DNA of 64,000 bases from Oscillospiraceae bacterium (lineage in GTDB: Bacteria; Bacillota; Clostridia; Oscillospirales; Oscillospiraceae). The translations under genes and the position numbers were made by a program. Position 1 is the stretch's first letter; the number at the start of each line of letters is the position of its first letter. Positions 39,571 through 48,517 of the stretch are shown one piece after another. The stretch is taken from assembly GCA_902778665.1 (NCBI GenBank), contig CACYYN010000006.1, forward strand, positions 1-64,000, read 5' to 3'. The notes under the pieces are model-generated. The model had not been told where the DNA came from. It did not search any database and worked only from the letters and a program-made list of their open reading frames with translations.

Positions 39571-40500
39571 TTAACTCCTTTTCATCTGCATGCTTCCCTT
39601 TTCCAGCGGAAGCTGAACAAGAAGTATGGCGATGAACATCACGACACATCCCAGCAGTTCCCGACGGGTCATACGTTCACCAAGCAGCAACGCCCCGGAC
39701 AAAACCGCAAAAACAGACTCCAGACTCATCAGCAAAGATGCTGTTGTAGGGTCAGTATACTGCTGAGCGGTAATCTGCAGCGTAAAGCCGATTCCTCCGG
39801 ATATGACCCCACAATAGAAAATCGGGAAGAGTGCAGAAGAAATTGCCTTCCAGTCAAGCCCTTCTGCAGGCAGTGCAATTACAATCGAGAGAATCGCGGC
39901 CGTGCCGAACTGAATGGCACACATTTTCAGCGGGTCCGCACGCTGAACAAAACGGTCACAGCTGAGAATGTGCCCGCTGAACAGCAGCGCACAAATACAA
40001 AGCAATGTATCTCCTCGTGCAAGGCTGAACCGCTCTGTCATACACAGCAGGTAAAGCCCCACTACTCCTGTCAGCACGGCAAGCCACACGATCCAGCTGT
40101 TTCTCTTTTTGAACAGCACGAAATTAATAATAGGGACCAAAAGCATGTACATCGCTGTGATAAATCCCGCTTTCCCGGCAGAGGTATATACAATGCCCGC
40201 CTGCTGAAAAGCTGTTGCAACAGCCAGAAACACGCCGCAGCAAACCCCGCCCAGCAGTGTGTTTCTTTTTCTCTCCCTTACCTCCTCCTGCGAAGAGCAG
40301 GAATTATTCTTTGTCCGATCTCTGAAACTGAACAGTACAGACGCAAGCGCAGTGGCAGCGAACGCAAAAACCATCCTCGATGCAGTAAACGTGAGGGGGC
40401 CGATATCGTCCATGCCTACACGCTGTGCCACAAAGGCCGACCCCCAGATCATGGCGGTCAGGATCAGCATCAGATTCCCGATCATTTTTTTATTCTTCAT
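39571..40500 (-). CDS. EamA/DMT-family transporter
   Basis: A 309-residue membrane protein with ten helices in two EamA repeats (MIWGSAFVAQRVG at the first, SLLMSLESVFAVLSGALLLGE at the second). The family exports amino acids, sugars or metabolites. Start ATG 40500 with AGGGAAG upstream; the longer frame has no ribosome site. It precedes the GH2 gene and may be co-transcribed. Confidence 0.88.
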   Translation of the reverse strand: MKNKKMIGNLMLILTAMIWGSAFVAQRVGMDDIGPLTFTASRMVFAFAATALASVLFSFRDRTKNNSCSSQEEVRERKRNTLLGGVCCGVFLAVATAFQQAGIVYTSAGKAGFITAMYMLLVPIINFVLFKKRNSWIVWLAVLTGVVGLYLLCMTERFSLARGDTLLCICALLFSGHILSCDRFVQRADPLKMCAIQFGTAAILSIVIALPAEGLDWKAISSALFPIFYCGVISGGIGFTLQITAQQYTDPTTASLLMSLESVFAVLSGALLLGERMTRRELLGCVVMFIAILLVQLPLEKGSMQMKRS

Positions 40501-40603
40501 ACTCTTCCCTGACTTCAGACAGTTCTCTATCATTCTCACCGAAGCATATTACATTAGTTGCATTTCTCCGTCAAGCAGCAATTTGTCAAATCTGAAATGA
40601 AAT

Positions 40604-40630
40604 AAAAACAGGACGCCCGGAGGCGTCCTG
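40604..40630 (-). terminator. Terminator after the sugar-binding protein gene
   Basis: On the minus strand CAGGACGCC and GGCGTCCTG pair around TCCG, followed by TTTTTATTT. It closes the sugar ABC transporter operon. Confidence 0.85.
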
Positions 40631-40652
40631 CAGGTATTAAACTAATATTGGA

Positions 40653-41714
40653 TCAGTCGTAGAGGTTCTGAGCGATCTCAGGATCGTCCATATTCTCTGC
40701 GGTGTACCACTGGCAGCCGGTGTCAACATCGGAGACTTCACCGCCGGTTGCAGCATTGTAGCACAGCTCAACAAGTGCAGCGCCCATAGCAACAGGAGCC
40801 TGGGTGATTGCGCCGTACAGGGTTCCGTCAGCAACAGCAGCCTTGATGACAGCGCCGGAGTCAAAGCCGGCACCGATGATGTCATTCTCGCCCGTGCCGA
40901 GAACCTGGAGGTTCTCATTTGCGGAGATGATGGCTTCAGCAGAGTGCTGGTTGGAGCCATAGATAGCAATGGTGTCTTCCTTGCTCATGAGGGTGTTGCA
41001 GTCGATCAGGGAGAGCTCAGAGGTGACCTGTGCAGGAACGAGGGTTTCAATGATGACTTTGCCGGCATCATCGGAAGTGACGTTTGCACCGTTCACATAA
41101 GCGGCATCGCCTTCCAGCTTCACAGTGTAGCCATCTGCAGCGCAGAGTTCAGCAAACTTGTCGATGAAGCCAAGGCCGCGGCTCACAACAGAGTCAGACA
41201 CGTTGTCCTGTGCGGAAACCCCGATACGGACAGAGCCTTCTGCTGCAGCGATACGTGCAGCAACTGCTTCATAAACCTTCTCAGCTGCCATTGCACCGGC
41301 ATTGTAGTTGTTGGTTGCAGCGTTTGCCCAGATTGCGCCTTCCGGAGCACCCGGAACACCTGAGTCAAAGCCGATGATGGGGATGCCAGCGGCCTGAGCA
41401 GTGGCAATAGCGTCCAGGCAGGTCTCAGTGGAGAGTGCTGCAAGGCCGATTGCTGCCGGCTTTGCGGCAATAGCGGAGTTGAGCTGAGAGAGCTGCTCGT
41501 CGTAAGCAGATTCATTGGCAGGACCAACAAAGTTGATGGTAACGCCAAGCTCTTCAGCCTTCTCCTGAGAGCCCTTCAGAACTGCCTGCCAGTACTGATG
41601 CTGGAAGCCTTTGGATACGATCTCGAAGTGAAGCGGTTCACCGTCTGCGAATGCGACGGCAGTCATGCTGCAGACCAGCACGAGGGCCAACACGATGGCC
41701 AATAGTTTTTTCAT
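40653..41714 (-). CDS. Sugar ABC transporter substrate-binding protein (RbsB/type 1)
   Basis: A 353-residue exported binding protein. Signal peptide to about residue 24 (AVAFADG, no lipobox). The type-1 periplasmic fold is shown by QYWQAVLKGSQEKAEELGV, IPIIGFDSGVPGA and VLGTGENDIIGAGFDSG. It serves the two permeases and ATPase encoded upstream. AAGGAGG precedes the ATG. A consensus promoter at 41790-41818 gives it extra transcription. The ligand could be fucose, rhamnose or another sugar used by the neighbouring operons. Confidence 0.9.
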   Translation of the reverse strand: MKKLLAIVLALVLVCSMTAVAFADGEPLHFEIVSKGFQHQYWQAVLKGSQEKAEELGVTINFVGPANESAYDEQLSQLNSAIAAKPAAIGLAALSTETCLDAIATAQAAGIPIIGFDSGVPGAPEGAIWANAATNNYNAGAMAAEKVYEAVAARIAAAEGSVRIGVSAQDNVSDSVVSRGLGFIDKFAELCAADGYTVKLEGDAAYVNGANVTSDDAGKVIIETLVPAQVTSELSLIDCNTLMSKEDTIAIYGSNQHSAEAIISANENLQVLGTGENDIIGAGFDSGAVIKAAVADGTLYGAITQAPVAMGAALVELCYNAATGGEVSDVDTGCQWYTAENMDDPEIAQNLYD

Positions 41715-41789
41715 GGGGTTCCTCCTTTTAAAAATGTGTTTTTATGTTCACCGCAATGCGGCAGACACCTTAATGAATATACTATCAAA

Positions 41790-41818
41790 ATTATAGCATC
41801 GGTTTACATTAAAGTCAA
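41790..41818 (-). promoter_or_regulatory. Internal promoter before the sugar-binding protein gene
   Basis: On the minus strand TTGACT (41818-41813), 17 bases, TATAAT (41795-41790), in the 110-base gap after the second permease. Confidence 0.8.
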
Positions 41819-41824
41819 TGTGTT

Positions 41825-42826
41825 TCAGCCTTTTTTTCGGTTCTTCAGCACGTCGATATAAATCGCAAAAATCAGAACCAGACCTGTAATAATATTCTGC
41901 CAGTCCTGTCCCAGACCGATTTTCGGAAGTCCGTTTTTCAGCAGTGTCAGGATGAGGATACCAAGCAGTGTGCCGAAAATACTGCCTACACCGCCCGTCA
42001 TCGACGTTCCTCCGATGATCGCTCCGCCGATTGCGTCCAGCTCAAGCCCCGCTCCGGAACCGGGTGTGATCGAGGACGTTGTCGCACAGACATAGGCAAT
42101 GCCTGCCACCCCCGCAAAGAAGCCGGAGATGATATAGGCCGACATCTGATACTTAATGACATTAACACCCGAGAGGCGGGCTGCTTCCTTATTGGAACCG
42201 ATAGCAATAATATAGCGGCCGATACGTGTCTTGTTCAGGATGATCGACATGATGATTACTGCCAGAATAATCGGTATAACACCCACGGGCACCGGCGTTT
42301 TCTTCCCGGCGGAGTTTGCAACCATCAGCTTGAAGAGATTGCGGAACCAGCCGTTGGGGGACGAGCGTGCCGGCCAGTTTACCGCTCCGCCGCAGACGAC
42401 CGAGCCGAGGCCGCGCGTTATCAGCATGGTGCAGAGCGTTGCGATGAATGCCGGAAGATTCATAACCGAAACCAGAAATCCGTTCAGCACACCGAAGATC
42501 AGCCCGCAAGCAATGGTAACCAGTATACCCGCCCATGTCGGGAGGCCAAGCTTGGTGATGCAGAAACCACCGATCAGCGCATAGCAGACCATACCGGTTC
42601 CAACCGACAGATCATTACCGCCGGAGATCAGACAGAACGTGACACCGATGGCAATAAAGCAGAAGTAATAGAAGGAATCCAACAGCGTAACAACTGTGGA
42701 GAATTTGCGAAAGTCGCGGCTGAAAATACTGAATACTGCCGCCAGAACGACAACGACCGCGAGCACAACGATCCTCTGAAGATCAATTTTACGGGAAGAG
42801 TTCCCACTCAAATTTGTGTTCTGCAT
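41825..42826 (-). CDS. Sugar ABC transporter permease (RbsC type), second copy
   Basis: A 333-residue permease with eight to ten helices and the RbsC motifs ISGGNDLSVGTGMVC, NKTRIGRYIIAIGSNKEAARL and TSMTGGVGSIFGT. It forms a heterodimer with the neighbouring permease 42864-43835, to which it is clearly related. AGGAGGTAA precedes the ATG. The 37-base gap shows co-transcription. Confidence 0.92.
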   Translation of the reverse strand: MQNTNLSGNSSRKIDLQRIVVLAVVVVLAAVFSIFSRDFRKFSTVVTLLDSFYYFCFIAIGVTFCLISGGNDLSVGTGMVCYALIGGFCITKLGLPTWAGILVTIACGLIFGVLNGFLVSVMNLPAFIATLCTMLITRGLGSVVCGGAVNWPARSSPNGWFRNLFKLMVANSAGKKTPVPVGVIPIILAVIIMSIILNKTRIGRYIIAIGSNKEAARLSGVNVIKYQMSAYIISGFFAGVAGIAYVCATTSSITPGSGAGLELDAIGGAIIGGTSMTGGVGSIFGTLLGILILTLLKNGLPKIGLGQDWQNIITGLVLIFAIYIDVLKNRKKG

Positions 42827-42863
42827 GAGTTACCTCCTGATTTTCAATCGTTGGTCGGGGTCA

Positions 42864-43835
42864 TCACCGACGCCGCTGGCTGCTGCGGATATCCGCATAC
42901 ACTGCCAGCGCGACAATGATACCGGTAATGATATACTGCCAGTCAGGGCTGAACTTCATTGCGTTGATGCCGACGCGAAGCAGAGCGATAATCAGTATGC
43001 CGATCAGGCTGCCGCTGACGGAGGCAACACCGCCCGCCATGGAAGTACCGCCCATCACGCAGGCTGCGATAGCATTGTTGTTGAATGCGTCGCCGCCGGC
43101 GGTAGTAACTTTTGTGTTTACACCGACATACATGATGGCAGCGATACCGGCCAGCGTTCCGCAGATGATATAGGCCAGCGCCTCCCACTTACGTGTGTCG
43201 ACACCGGACAGGCGTACCGCTTCCCGGTTGGAGCCGATGCAGAGAATGTATCGTCCGATTCGGGTGCGATTCAGGATGACGGAACACACAATGGCAAAAA
43301 ACAGAAGGATAATCAGCCCGGTAGGAATGCCGTTCACGTTGATGAGCTTTCTGTACCAGTCATTGGCTGAGCCGGTGCTGGGCCAGCTGACGCCGGCAGA
43401 TTTCGTTGCCAGGGAGCCGATGCCCTGGGCGATTCGCATAGAGGCCATGGATGAAATAAAGGAAGGAAGCTTCATGTAAGCGACCATAATGCCGTTGAGA
43501 ATACCGAAGATCAGCCCGACCAGGATGCTGATCAGCAGGCAAAGCCACAAAGGCAGACCGCCTACTACCAGCAGCTGGCCCGCTACCAGTGCTGCACAGT
43601 ACATCACCGGGCCGATTGAAAAATCGATTCCTCCGGTTGCGATGACAAACATAACGCCGATGGTCAGAAAGCCCATAAAATCGACACTGTTCAGCACATT
43701 CTGGATATCTACCGCACCGAGAACGCGCCCGCTGAACAGGGAGAAGAGCAGATAAAGCAAAATCAGAACGCCAACCAGAATAATTCTGTTGAATCCGAGT
43801 GTTTTGACGAGGGGATTACTCTTGAATTTTTCCAT
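42864..43835 (-). CDS. Sugar ABC transporter permease (RbsC type), first copy
   Basis: A 323-residue permease, paralogue of the next gene, with ATGGIDFSIGPVMYC, NRTRIGRYILCIGSNREAVRL and TSMAGGVASVSGS. Two different RbsC-type permeases with one ATPase are typical of heterodimeric sugar systems such as YtfQRT-YjfF. AGGAGGA precedes the ATG. It follows the ATPase gene by 15 bases. Confidence 0.92.
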   Translation of the reverse strand: MEKFKSNPLVKTLGFNRIILVGVLILLYLLFSLFSGRVLGAVDIQNVLNSVDFMGFLTIGVMFVIATGGIDFSIGPVMYCAALVAGQLLVVGGLPLWLCLLISILVGLIFGILNGIMVAYMKLPSFISSMASMRIAQGIGSLATKSAGVSWPSTGSANDWYRKLINVNGIPTGLIILLFFAIVCSVILNRTRIGRYILCIGSNREAVRLSGVDTRKWEALAYIICGTLAGIAAIMYVGVNTKVTTAGGDAFNNNAIAACVMGGTSMAGGVASVSGSLIGILIIALLRVGINAMKFSPDWQYIITGIIVALAVYADIRSSQRRR

Positions 43836-43850
43836 ATTCTCGTCCTCCTG

Positions 43851-45341
43851 TTATCTCAGTGTTGCCGCATGCATAATCTTTTCCTGCGTAGCATCGGCGA
43901 TGTCGATCTCCGCAGTCTTGCGGCCTTCACACATGACAATAATGCGGTCACTCATACGAAGCACTTCAGGCATTTCGGAGGAAATCATAATGATAGACTT
44001 GCCTTCCGCTGCCAGTTCCGTCATCAGATGGTAGATCTCGCTCTTGGCACCGACATCAATACCACGGGTCGGTTCATCAAAAATCAGAATATCGCAATTG
44101 CGCACCAGCCATTTTGCAATAACCACTTTCTGCTGGTTGCCGCCGGAGAGATTTACAACCAGCTGATCGATGCCGGGTGTTTTTGTCCGCAGGCGATCCA
44201 CATATTTCTGTGTGGCGTCGCGCTCTTTCTTTCTGTCGATCAGGCGCCCCTTGATAAATTCCTCCAGGCTGGCGAGCGTGGAATTCTCTGCGATGGTTTT
44301 GCCTACAACAATGCCGTAACGCTTGCGGTCTTCCGACAGATAACCGATGCCATGCTTCACCGCATCCTGCGGGCTGTTGATTTCCACTTTTTCCCCGTTG
44401 ATATAAATATCTCCGCTCTCCTTCGGGTCTGCCCCGAAGATAGCACGTGCGGTTTCGGTACGGCCGGCACCCATCAGGCCGGAAAAGCCCAGGATCTCAC
44501 CCTTACGCAGCTCAAAGCTGATATCCTGCACCATTTTGCCGGCATTGAGATGCTCCACCTTCAACACAACCGGAGCATCCGGTGCAACCATGCTGTGGGT
44601 TTTGGGTTCTTCATAGATGACTCGGCCGACCATCATGTTGACGATGTCATCCTTGGTGCTGTCTTTGGTGATCAGCGTACCCACATAGGTACCGTCACGC
44701 ATAACCGTAACACGGTCGGTAATGACCTTTATCTCATCCATACGGTGCGAGATATAAACAATGCCCATCTGCTTCTCACGCAGATCGCGGATGATCTTGA
44801 AGAGTTCTTCGATTTCGGCCTCTGTCAATGCTGCAGACGGCTCATCAAAAATGATGACCTTGGCCTCATGCGAAATAGCCTTGGCAATTTCACACATCTG
44901 CTGCTTGCCGACCGTCAGGTTTCCCATCTTTTCTGCCGGGTTAATGTCGATGCCCAACTGATCAAACAGTTTCCTTGCTTCAAGATTCATGCGCGCATCA
45001 TCAATCAGAAACCCCTTCATATACTCGCGGCCGATGAAGATGTTCTGCGCCACCGTAAGATGGTTCATCATGTTCAGTTCCTGATGAACAATAACGATGC
45101 CGGCTTCCTGCGCTTCGCGGGGATTGTGGAATTCCACTTCTTTCCCCTCATAAGTGATCGTGCCGGCATCTTTGGAATAAATGCCGGTGAGCACCTTCAT
45201 CAGTGTGGATTTTCCTGCTCCGTTTTCGCCCATCAGAGCGTGTACTTCGCCCCTGCGTACCTCCAGATCAACATGATCCAACGCGTGTACGCCGGGAAAG
45301 GACTTGTCGATGCCCTTCATAGTAAGAATTACTTCGCCCAC
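43851..45341 (-). CDS. Sugar ABC transporter ATPase (RbsA/MglA type)
   Basis: A 496-residue ATPase with two nucleotide-binding domains. The first has GENGAGKSTLMKVL, LTVGKQQMCEIAKAIS and IIFDEPSAALTEAE. The second has the degenerate loop GLMGAGRTETARAIF (Walker lysine absent) and NLSGGNQQKVVIAKWL with ILIFDEPTRGIDVGA. Start is GTG 45341, with GGAGAG six bases before. It is the first transport gene of the operon after the small protein 45404-46015. Confidence 0.93.
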   Translation of the reverse strand: MGEVILTMKGIDKSFPGVHALDHVDLEVRRGEVHALMGENGAGKSTLMKVLTGIYSKDAGTITYEGKEVEFHNPREAQEAGIVIVHQELNMMNHLTVAQNIFIGREYMKGFLIDDARMNLEARKLFDQLGIDINPAEKMGNLTVGKQQMCEIAKAISHEAKVIIFDEPSAALTEAEIEELFKIIRDLREKQMGIVYISHRMDEIKVITDRVTVMRDGTYVGTLITKDSTKDDIVNMMVGRVIYEEPKTHSMVAPDAPVVLKVEHLNAGKMVQDISFELRKGEILGFSGLMGAGRTETARAIFGADPKESGDIYINGEKVEINSPQDAVKHGIGYLSEDRKRYGIVVGKTIAENSTLASLEEFIKGRLIDRKKERDATQKYVDRLRTKTPGIDQLVVNLSGGNQQKVVIAKWLVRNCDILIFDEPTRGIDVGAKSEIYHLMTELAAEGKSIIMISSEMPEVLRMSDRIIVMCEGRKTAEIDIADATQEKIMHAATLR

Positions 45342-45403
45342 GACGTTCTCTCCATTTCTTTGCTATTCTATTTTTGTTGCGGCCAATTGATTATTCAGGT
45401 CCG

Positions 45404-46015
45404 CTATTTTTTTCTGTTCATCTTCTTTTCTTCATATTTTTTCAGCCGTTCGGCCGCGCCGCCGTCTGTCTGCAGGTAAGCGTCTATCACGGCCTGGTTC
45501 CAGATCCGCATCCGCTCTTCCTGCCCGGTGCGCTGCGCCAGACCATGCGTGATCTGCCAGGCATCACGGCACATACGATCCAACCTGCCCTCACTGCCGG
45601 ACTGAATCAGGCCAAACAGAGCCCGGTTATAACCGGAAGCTTCACAGGTTTTAAAATACCGTGCAGCAGCATTGCGAAGTTCCCAGTAAAGGGCCTTTTC
45701 CCCCGCTTCGCCATATTGGGCAGCCTCGTCATAGAGCATGAGCCGGAATGCGTTTTCTATTTCTTTTATCGCACTGCGCGGAGTGAAATTTGCAATATGA
45801 TAGGTCTGGATCAGGCTGACGCACTGAAAGAGAAAAGTATCCACCTCACGTCCCGGTTGTGCCGGGTCTGTGTGGCGTGCAGAGAAAATCCGCTCCCGAT
45901 ATGCATTGGCGCCGTCATCGGGTTCCGAAGCTTTCAGCTTCTCGAAGATACGCTTTCTCTCTTTCGGATCCAGTTCCTGATAATAGCTGTTCCATTCACT
46001 ACTCTGCTCGTACAT
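45404..46015 (-). CDS. Hypothetical protein preceding the sugar transporter
   Basis: A 203-residue, mostly helical, soluble protein without signal peptide (MYEQSSEWNSYYQELDPKER at the start, AERLKKYEEKKMNRKK at the end). I do not recognise a motif. The strong promoter at 46057-46085 and the 62-base gap to the ATPase gene suggest it is the first gene of the sugar transporter operon. CAGGGAG precedes the ATG. Confidence 0.75.
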   Translation of the reverse strand: MYEQSSEWNSYYQELDPKERKRIFEKLKASEPDDGANAYRERIFSARHTDPAQPGREVDTFLFQCVSLIQTYHIANFTPRSAIKEIENAFRLMLYDEAAQYGEAGEKALYWELRNAAARYFKTCEASGYNRALFGLIQSGSEGRLDRMCRDAWQITHGLAQRTGQEERMRIWNQAVIDAYLQTDGGAAERLKKYEEKKMNRKK

Positions 46016-46056
46016 GTTGTTTGCTCCCTGAGAAGAATATAGAAATATTGTATAAT

Positions 46057-46085
46057 ATTATATACCCGTCTCCGACTAAACTCAA
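46057..46085 (-). promoter_or_regulatory. Promoter of the sugar transporter operon
   Basis: On the minus strand TTGAGT (46085-46080), 17 bases, TATAAT (46062-46057), in the short gap after the GatZ-like gene. Confidence 0.75.
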
Positions 46086-46109
46086 CAATTAATTAGAGAA
46101 TTTTACCAA

Positions 46110-47438
46110 TTATCGAGCAAAGATATCTCCAATCAGATAGTTAAGTTTTGTCGCGTAATTATAATCCTCCACCAGGTGAACAACACAGTCTTCCGCCAGA
46201 TCTTTCGGGTCCGGAGACAGCACACCGTCTCTCACCTTCACGTACTGCAGCGGCATATACTGCCTGAGCATACTTAAGGGGATCTTCACCTCACGCAGAT
46301 TCGCAAACAGTTTATCAATTGCTCCGGTGATTTCCGGCTTCGCAAAATAATATCTGCATCGGTCGGAGAAGCTGAAGGCGCGCTTGATTTTCAGTTCCTC
46401 CTCACTGCCGTGATAGTGCTTCTGCCAGTTGGCAGGATCCTGAAGCATAACCTTTTCCAGCACTGCCGGGAAATGCGCCTGCTTTTCTTCCGGTACAAGC
46501 TGTGCTTCCATCATGGACAGAGCGAAGAGCCCTTCCCGGAGAGAAAATGTCAGCGCAGGGCCGACTTTGAGAATGGCAATGCCGTCCTCCACCATTTGAC
46601 GGAGCGCTTCGGGAGACTGGTAGTCCGTCGAATGCCCTTCCAGTACAATTTCAGGATGAGACTTCATAAATGCTGTCAGCGCAGAGGCGTTTTGCCGGTT
46701 ATAATGGAATATCTCCTCATCGCCGAATTCAACCCCCGGCTGAACCACGATGCCGATGATATTATGAAACGCATCATGTATCCCCTGCTTTTCAAACTGA
46801 TCTCTGTAAGCCTGAAGCGTCTTTTCCACTGCCTCCGGTTTCGTAACGGCAATGCTGTCCTCCGCCTCCTGTGCCCCACCGGGGATCGGAACCTCAGATC
46901 CGATGATGAAAGCGGGTCTTGCTTCATCGGGATGCGTTTTCAGCCTTTCCTGATAAGCCTCCTCACAGGCTTTGTAGAGCACGGCACCTCTCCCGGCAAT
47001 TGTGTCATCTGTCAGAGGTTTATCTCTCGGGTCGTCAGCAACACGCATGCTGGTATCGAGATGAATTTTTTTGAAACCTGCCGACACAAAAAGCTTCACC
47101 AGCTCCACGGATTTTGCCATTGCGGATGCTTCCGGCTCATTCTGCCAGGTGAGGGGACCGAGATGATCCCCTCCCAGGATGATTCTATCCCGGTCGAACC
47201 CGTTACGGTCAGCGATTTCATAGACAAAATCTCTGAAATCCGCAGGTTTCATCCCGGTGTATCCACCGTACTGATTCACCTGGTTTGCTGTTGCTTCAAT
47301 CAGGACATAATCATTAAACCGTGCCGCCTGCCGGATGCACGCTTCAATAACCAGTTCGTTTGCCGTGCAGAAGGACGGAATCCCGCAGAATTTCATTCCC
47401 TTCTGCCTGTTATATAATATTTTCCTAAGTGCGTCCAT
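46110..47438 (-). CDS. gatZ: GatZ/KbaZ-like protein (tagatose-bisphosphate aldolase family, non-catalytic subunit type)
   Basis: A 442-residue TIM-barrel protein of the GatZ/KbaZ family: GIPSFCTANELVIEA at the start, EATANQVNQYGGYTG, LGGDHLGPLTW, HLDTSMRVADD, IIGSEVPIPGGA and LEGHSTDYQS. Classical members support GatY/KbaY aldolase, but no GatY gene is in the window, and some members act alone as ketose epimerases. The metal-ligand-like residues (D and H in GGDHLGP, E in EVPIPGG, H in EGHSTD) are kept, so independent activity is possible. GGAGG precedes the ATG. Last gene of a five-gene operon. Confidence 0.85.
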   Translation of the reverse strand: MDALRKILYNRQKGMKFCGIPSFCTANELVIEACIRQAARFNDYVLIEATANQVNQYGGYTGMKPADFRDFVYEIADRNGFDRDRIILGGDHLGPLTWQNEPEASAMAKSVELVKLFVSAGFKKIHLDTSMRVADDPRDKPLTDDTIAGRGAVLYKACEEAYQERLKTHPDEARPAFIIGSEVPIPGGAQEAEDSIAVTKPEAVEKTLQAYRDQFEKQGIHDAFHNIIGIVVQPGVEFGDEEIFHYNRQNASALTAFMKSHPEIVLEGHSTDYQSPEALRQMVEDGIAILKVGPALTFSLREGLFALSMMEAQLVPEEKQAHFPAVLEKVMLQDPANWQKHYHGSEEELKIKRAFSFSDRCRYYFAKPEITGAIDKLFANLREVKIPLSMLRQYMPLQYVKVRDGVLSPDPKDLAEDCVVHLVEDYNYATKLNYLIGDIFAR

Positions 47439-47465
47439 GATGCCTCCGCTGTACCGTCGGTTTAT

Positions 47466-48476
47466 TTATTTTGCGTCCGGGCAGTCTACAATCACGCCCT
47501 CTTCATCCCAGAGATCGTGCCAGTCATTGGCCCCCGGCCACAGGAAAACCTGCCCCTTCACAAGCCTGTTGTTCCGTTCAAGCGTAGCAATTGTTGCCAT
47601 CTCTTCATCGGTCAGCGGCTCTGTGACGGTGCACTCCAGATTGCCCTCATAGTTATGCACAGAGAAGGGAATCGGCAGCTGTCCGCGCTGAATCGCCCAC
47701 TTGAGGCAAATGGTCGCCGGGTGCACGTTGTGAGCTTTTGCAATCGCAACAAGTTCCGGCATCTTCATATCTTCAATGTCGGTGGCTACAATATCGCGCT
47801 CCGGTCTTCTGGGGGAACCGAGCGGCATAAAGCCGACCGGCTGAATCTCATGCGCCACGAGATAGTCGAACAGCTCCTGCTGCTGGAAGCAGGGGTGGAG
47901 CTCCGTTTCACAGAGGACAGGTTTGATTTCAAACTTATCAATTACCTGTTCCAGCTTGGGGATAGTCAGGTTGGAGATGCCGATGGCTCTCACCTTTCCT
48001 TTTCTGACCAGCGCCTCAATCTGGCGGTAGGTGTCCATAAACTCCGCCACTGAAAACGGCTTGGAGTCAGGGTTTCTGGAATCCACGTCACACCCGGGGG
48101 CATGATAATTGGGGAACGGCCAGTGGATAAAGAGAATATCCAGATAATCACACTGCAGGTCCGCAATGCTTTTGTCGCAGGATTCCTCCACACGGCGGTG
48201 CATGTCATTCCAGACCTTGGTCATGATGAACATGTCCTCTCTTTTCACCACGCCATCTGCAAACGCCTCGTGGAAAACCTGGCCGATTTCCTTCTCGTTG
48301 CCGTAGCAGGCAGCACAGTCGATCAGCCGATAGCCGCAGCGGATCGCCCCACCCACAGCAGTGGCCACATCCGCTGCGGAAACTCTGTCAGATCCGAAGG
48401 TTCCGAGGCCGATGCAGGGAATTTTCATCCCGTTGTTCAGCGTAAGCTGAGGGACGTTTTCAGGTTTTAAACCCAT
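47466..48476 (-). CDS. Aldo/keto reductase
   Basis: A 336-residue NAD(P)H-dependent reductase with a TIM barrel. The catalytic tetrad is visible: Asp and Tyr in LIDCAACYGNEKEIG, Lys in MTKVWND and His in LFIHWPF. It reduces or oxidises a sugar or short aldehyde. I choose ATG 48476, nine bases after GGAGGAA, over ATG 48482. Between the FGGY kinase and the GatZ-like gene, with short gaps, so a sugar alcohol or ketose is the likely substrate. Confidence 0.88.
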   Translation of the reverse strand: MGLKPENVPQLTLNNGMKIPCIGLGTFGSDRVSAADVATAVGGAIRCGYRLIDCAACYGNEKEIGQVFHEAFADGVVKREDMFIMTKVWNDMHRRVEESCDKSIADLQCDYLDILFIHWPFPNYHAPGCDVDSRNPDSKPFSVAEFMDTYRQIEALVRKGKVRAIGISNLTIPKLEQVIDKFEIKPVLCETELHPCFQQQELFDYLVAHEIQPVGFMPLGSPRRPERDIVATDIEDMKMPELVAIAKAHNVHPATICLKWAIQRGQLPIPFSVHNYEGNLECTVTEPLTDEEMATIATLERNNRLVKGQVFLWPGANDWHDLWDEEGVIVDCPDAK

Positions 48477-48517
48477 TTTCATTTCCTCCTGTTTATTTTA
48501 TTATAAAGTTTCCGGTT

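Noticed and set aside
43869..45479. 536-residue plus-strand frame opposite the sugar ABC ATPase
   Set aside because: Antisense shadow of an unmistakable two-domain ATPase; no ribosome site or recognisable motif.
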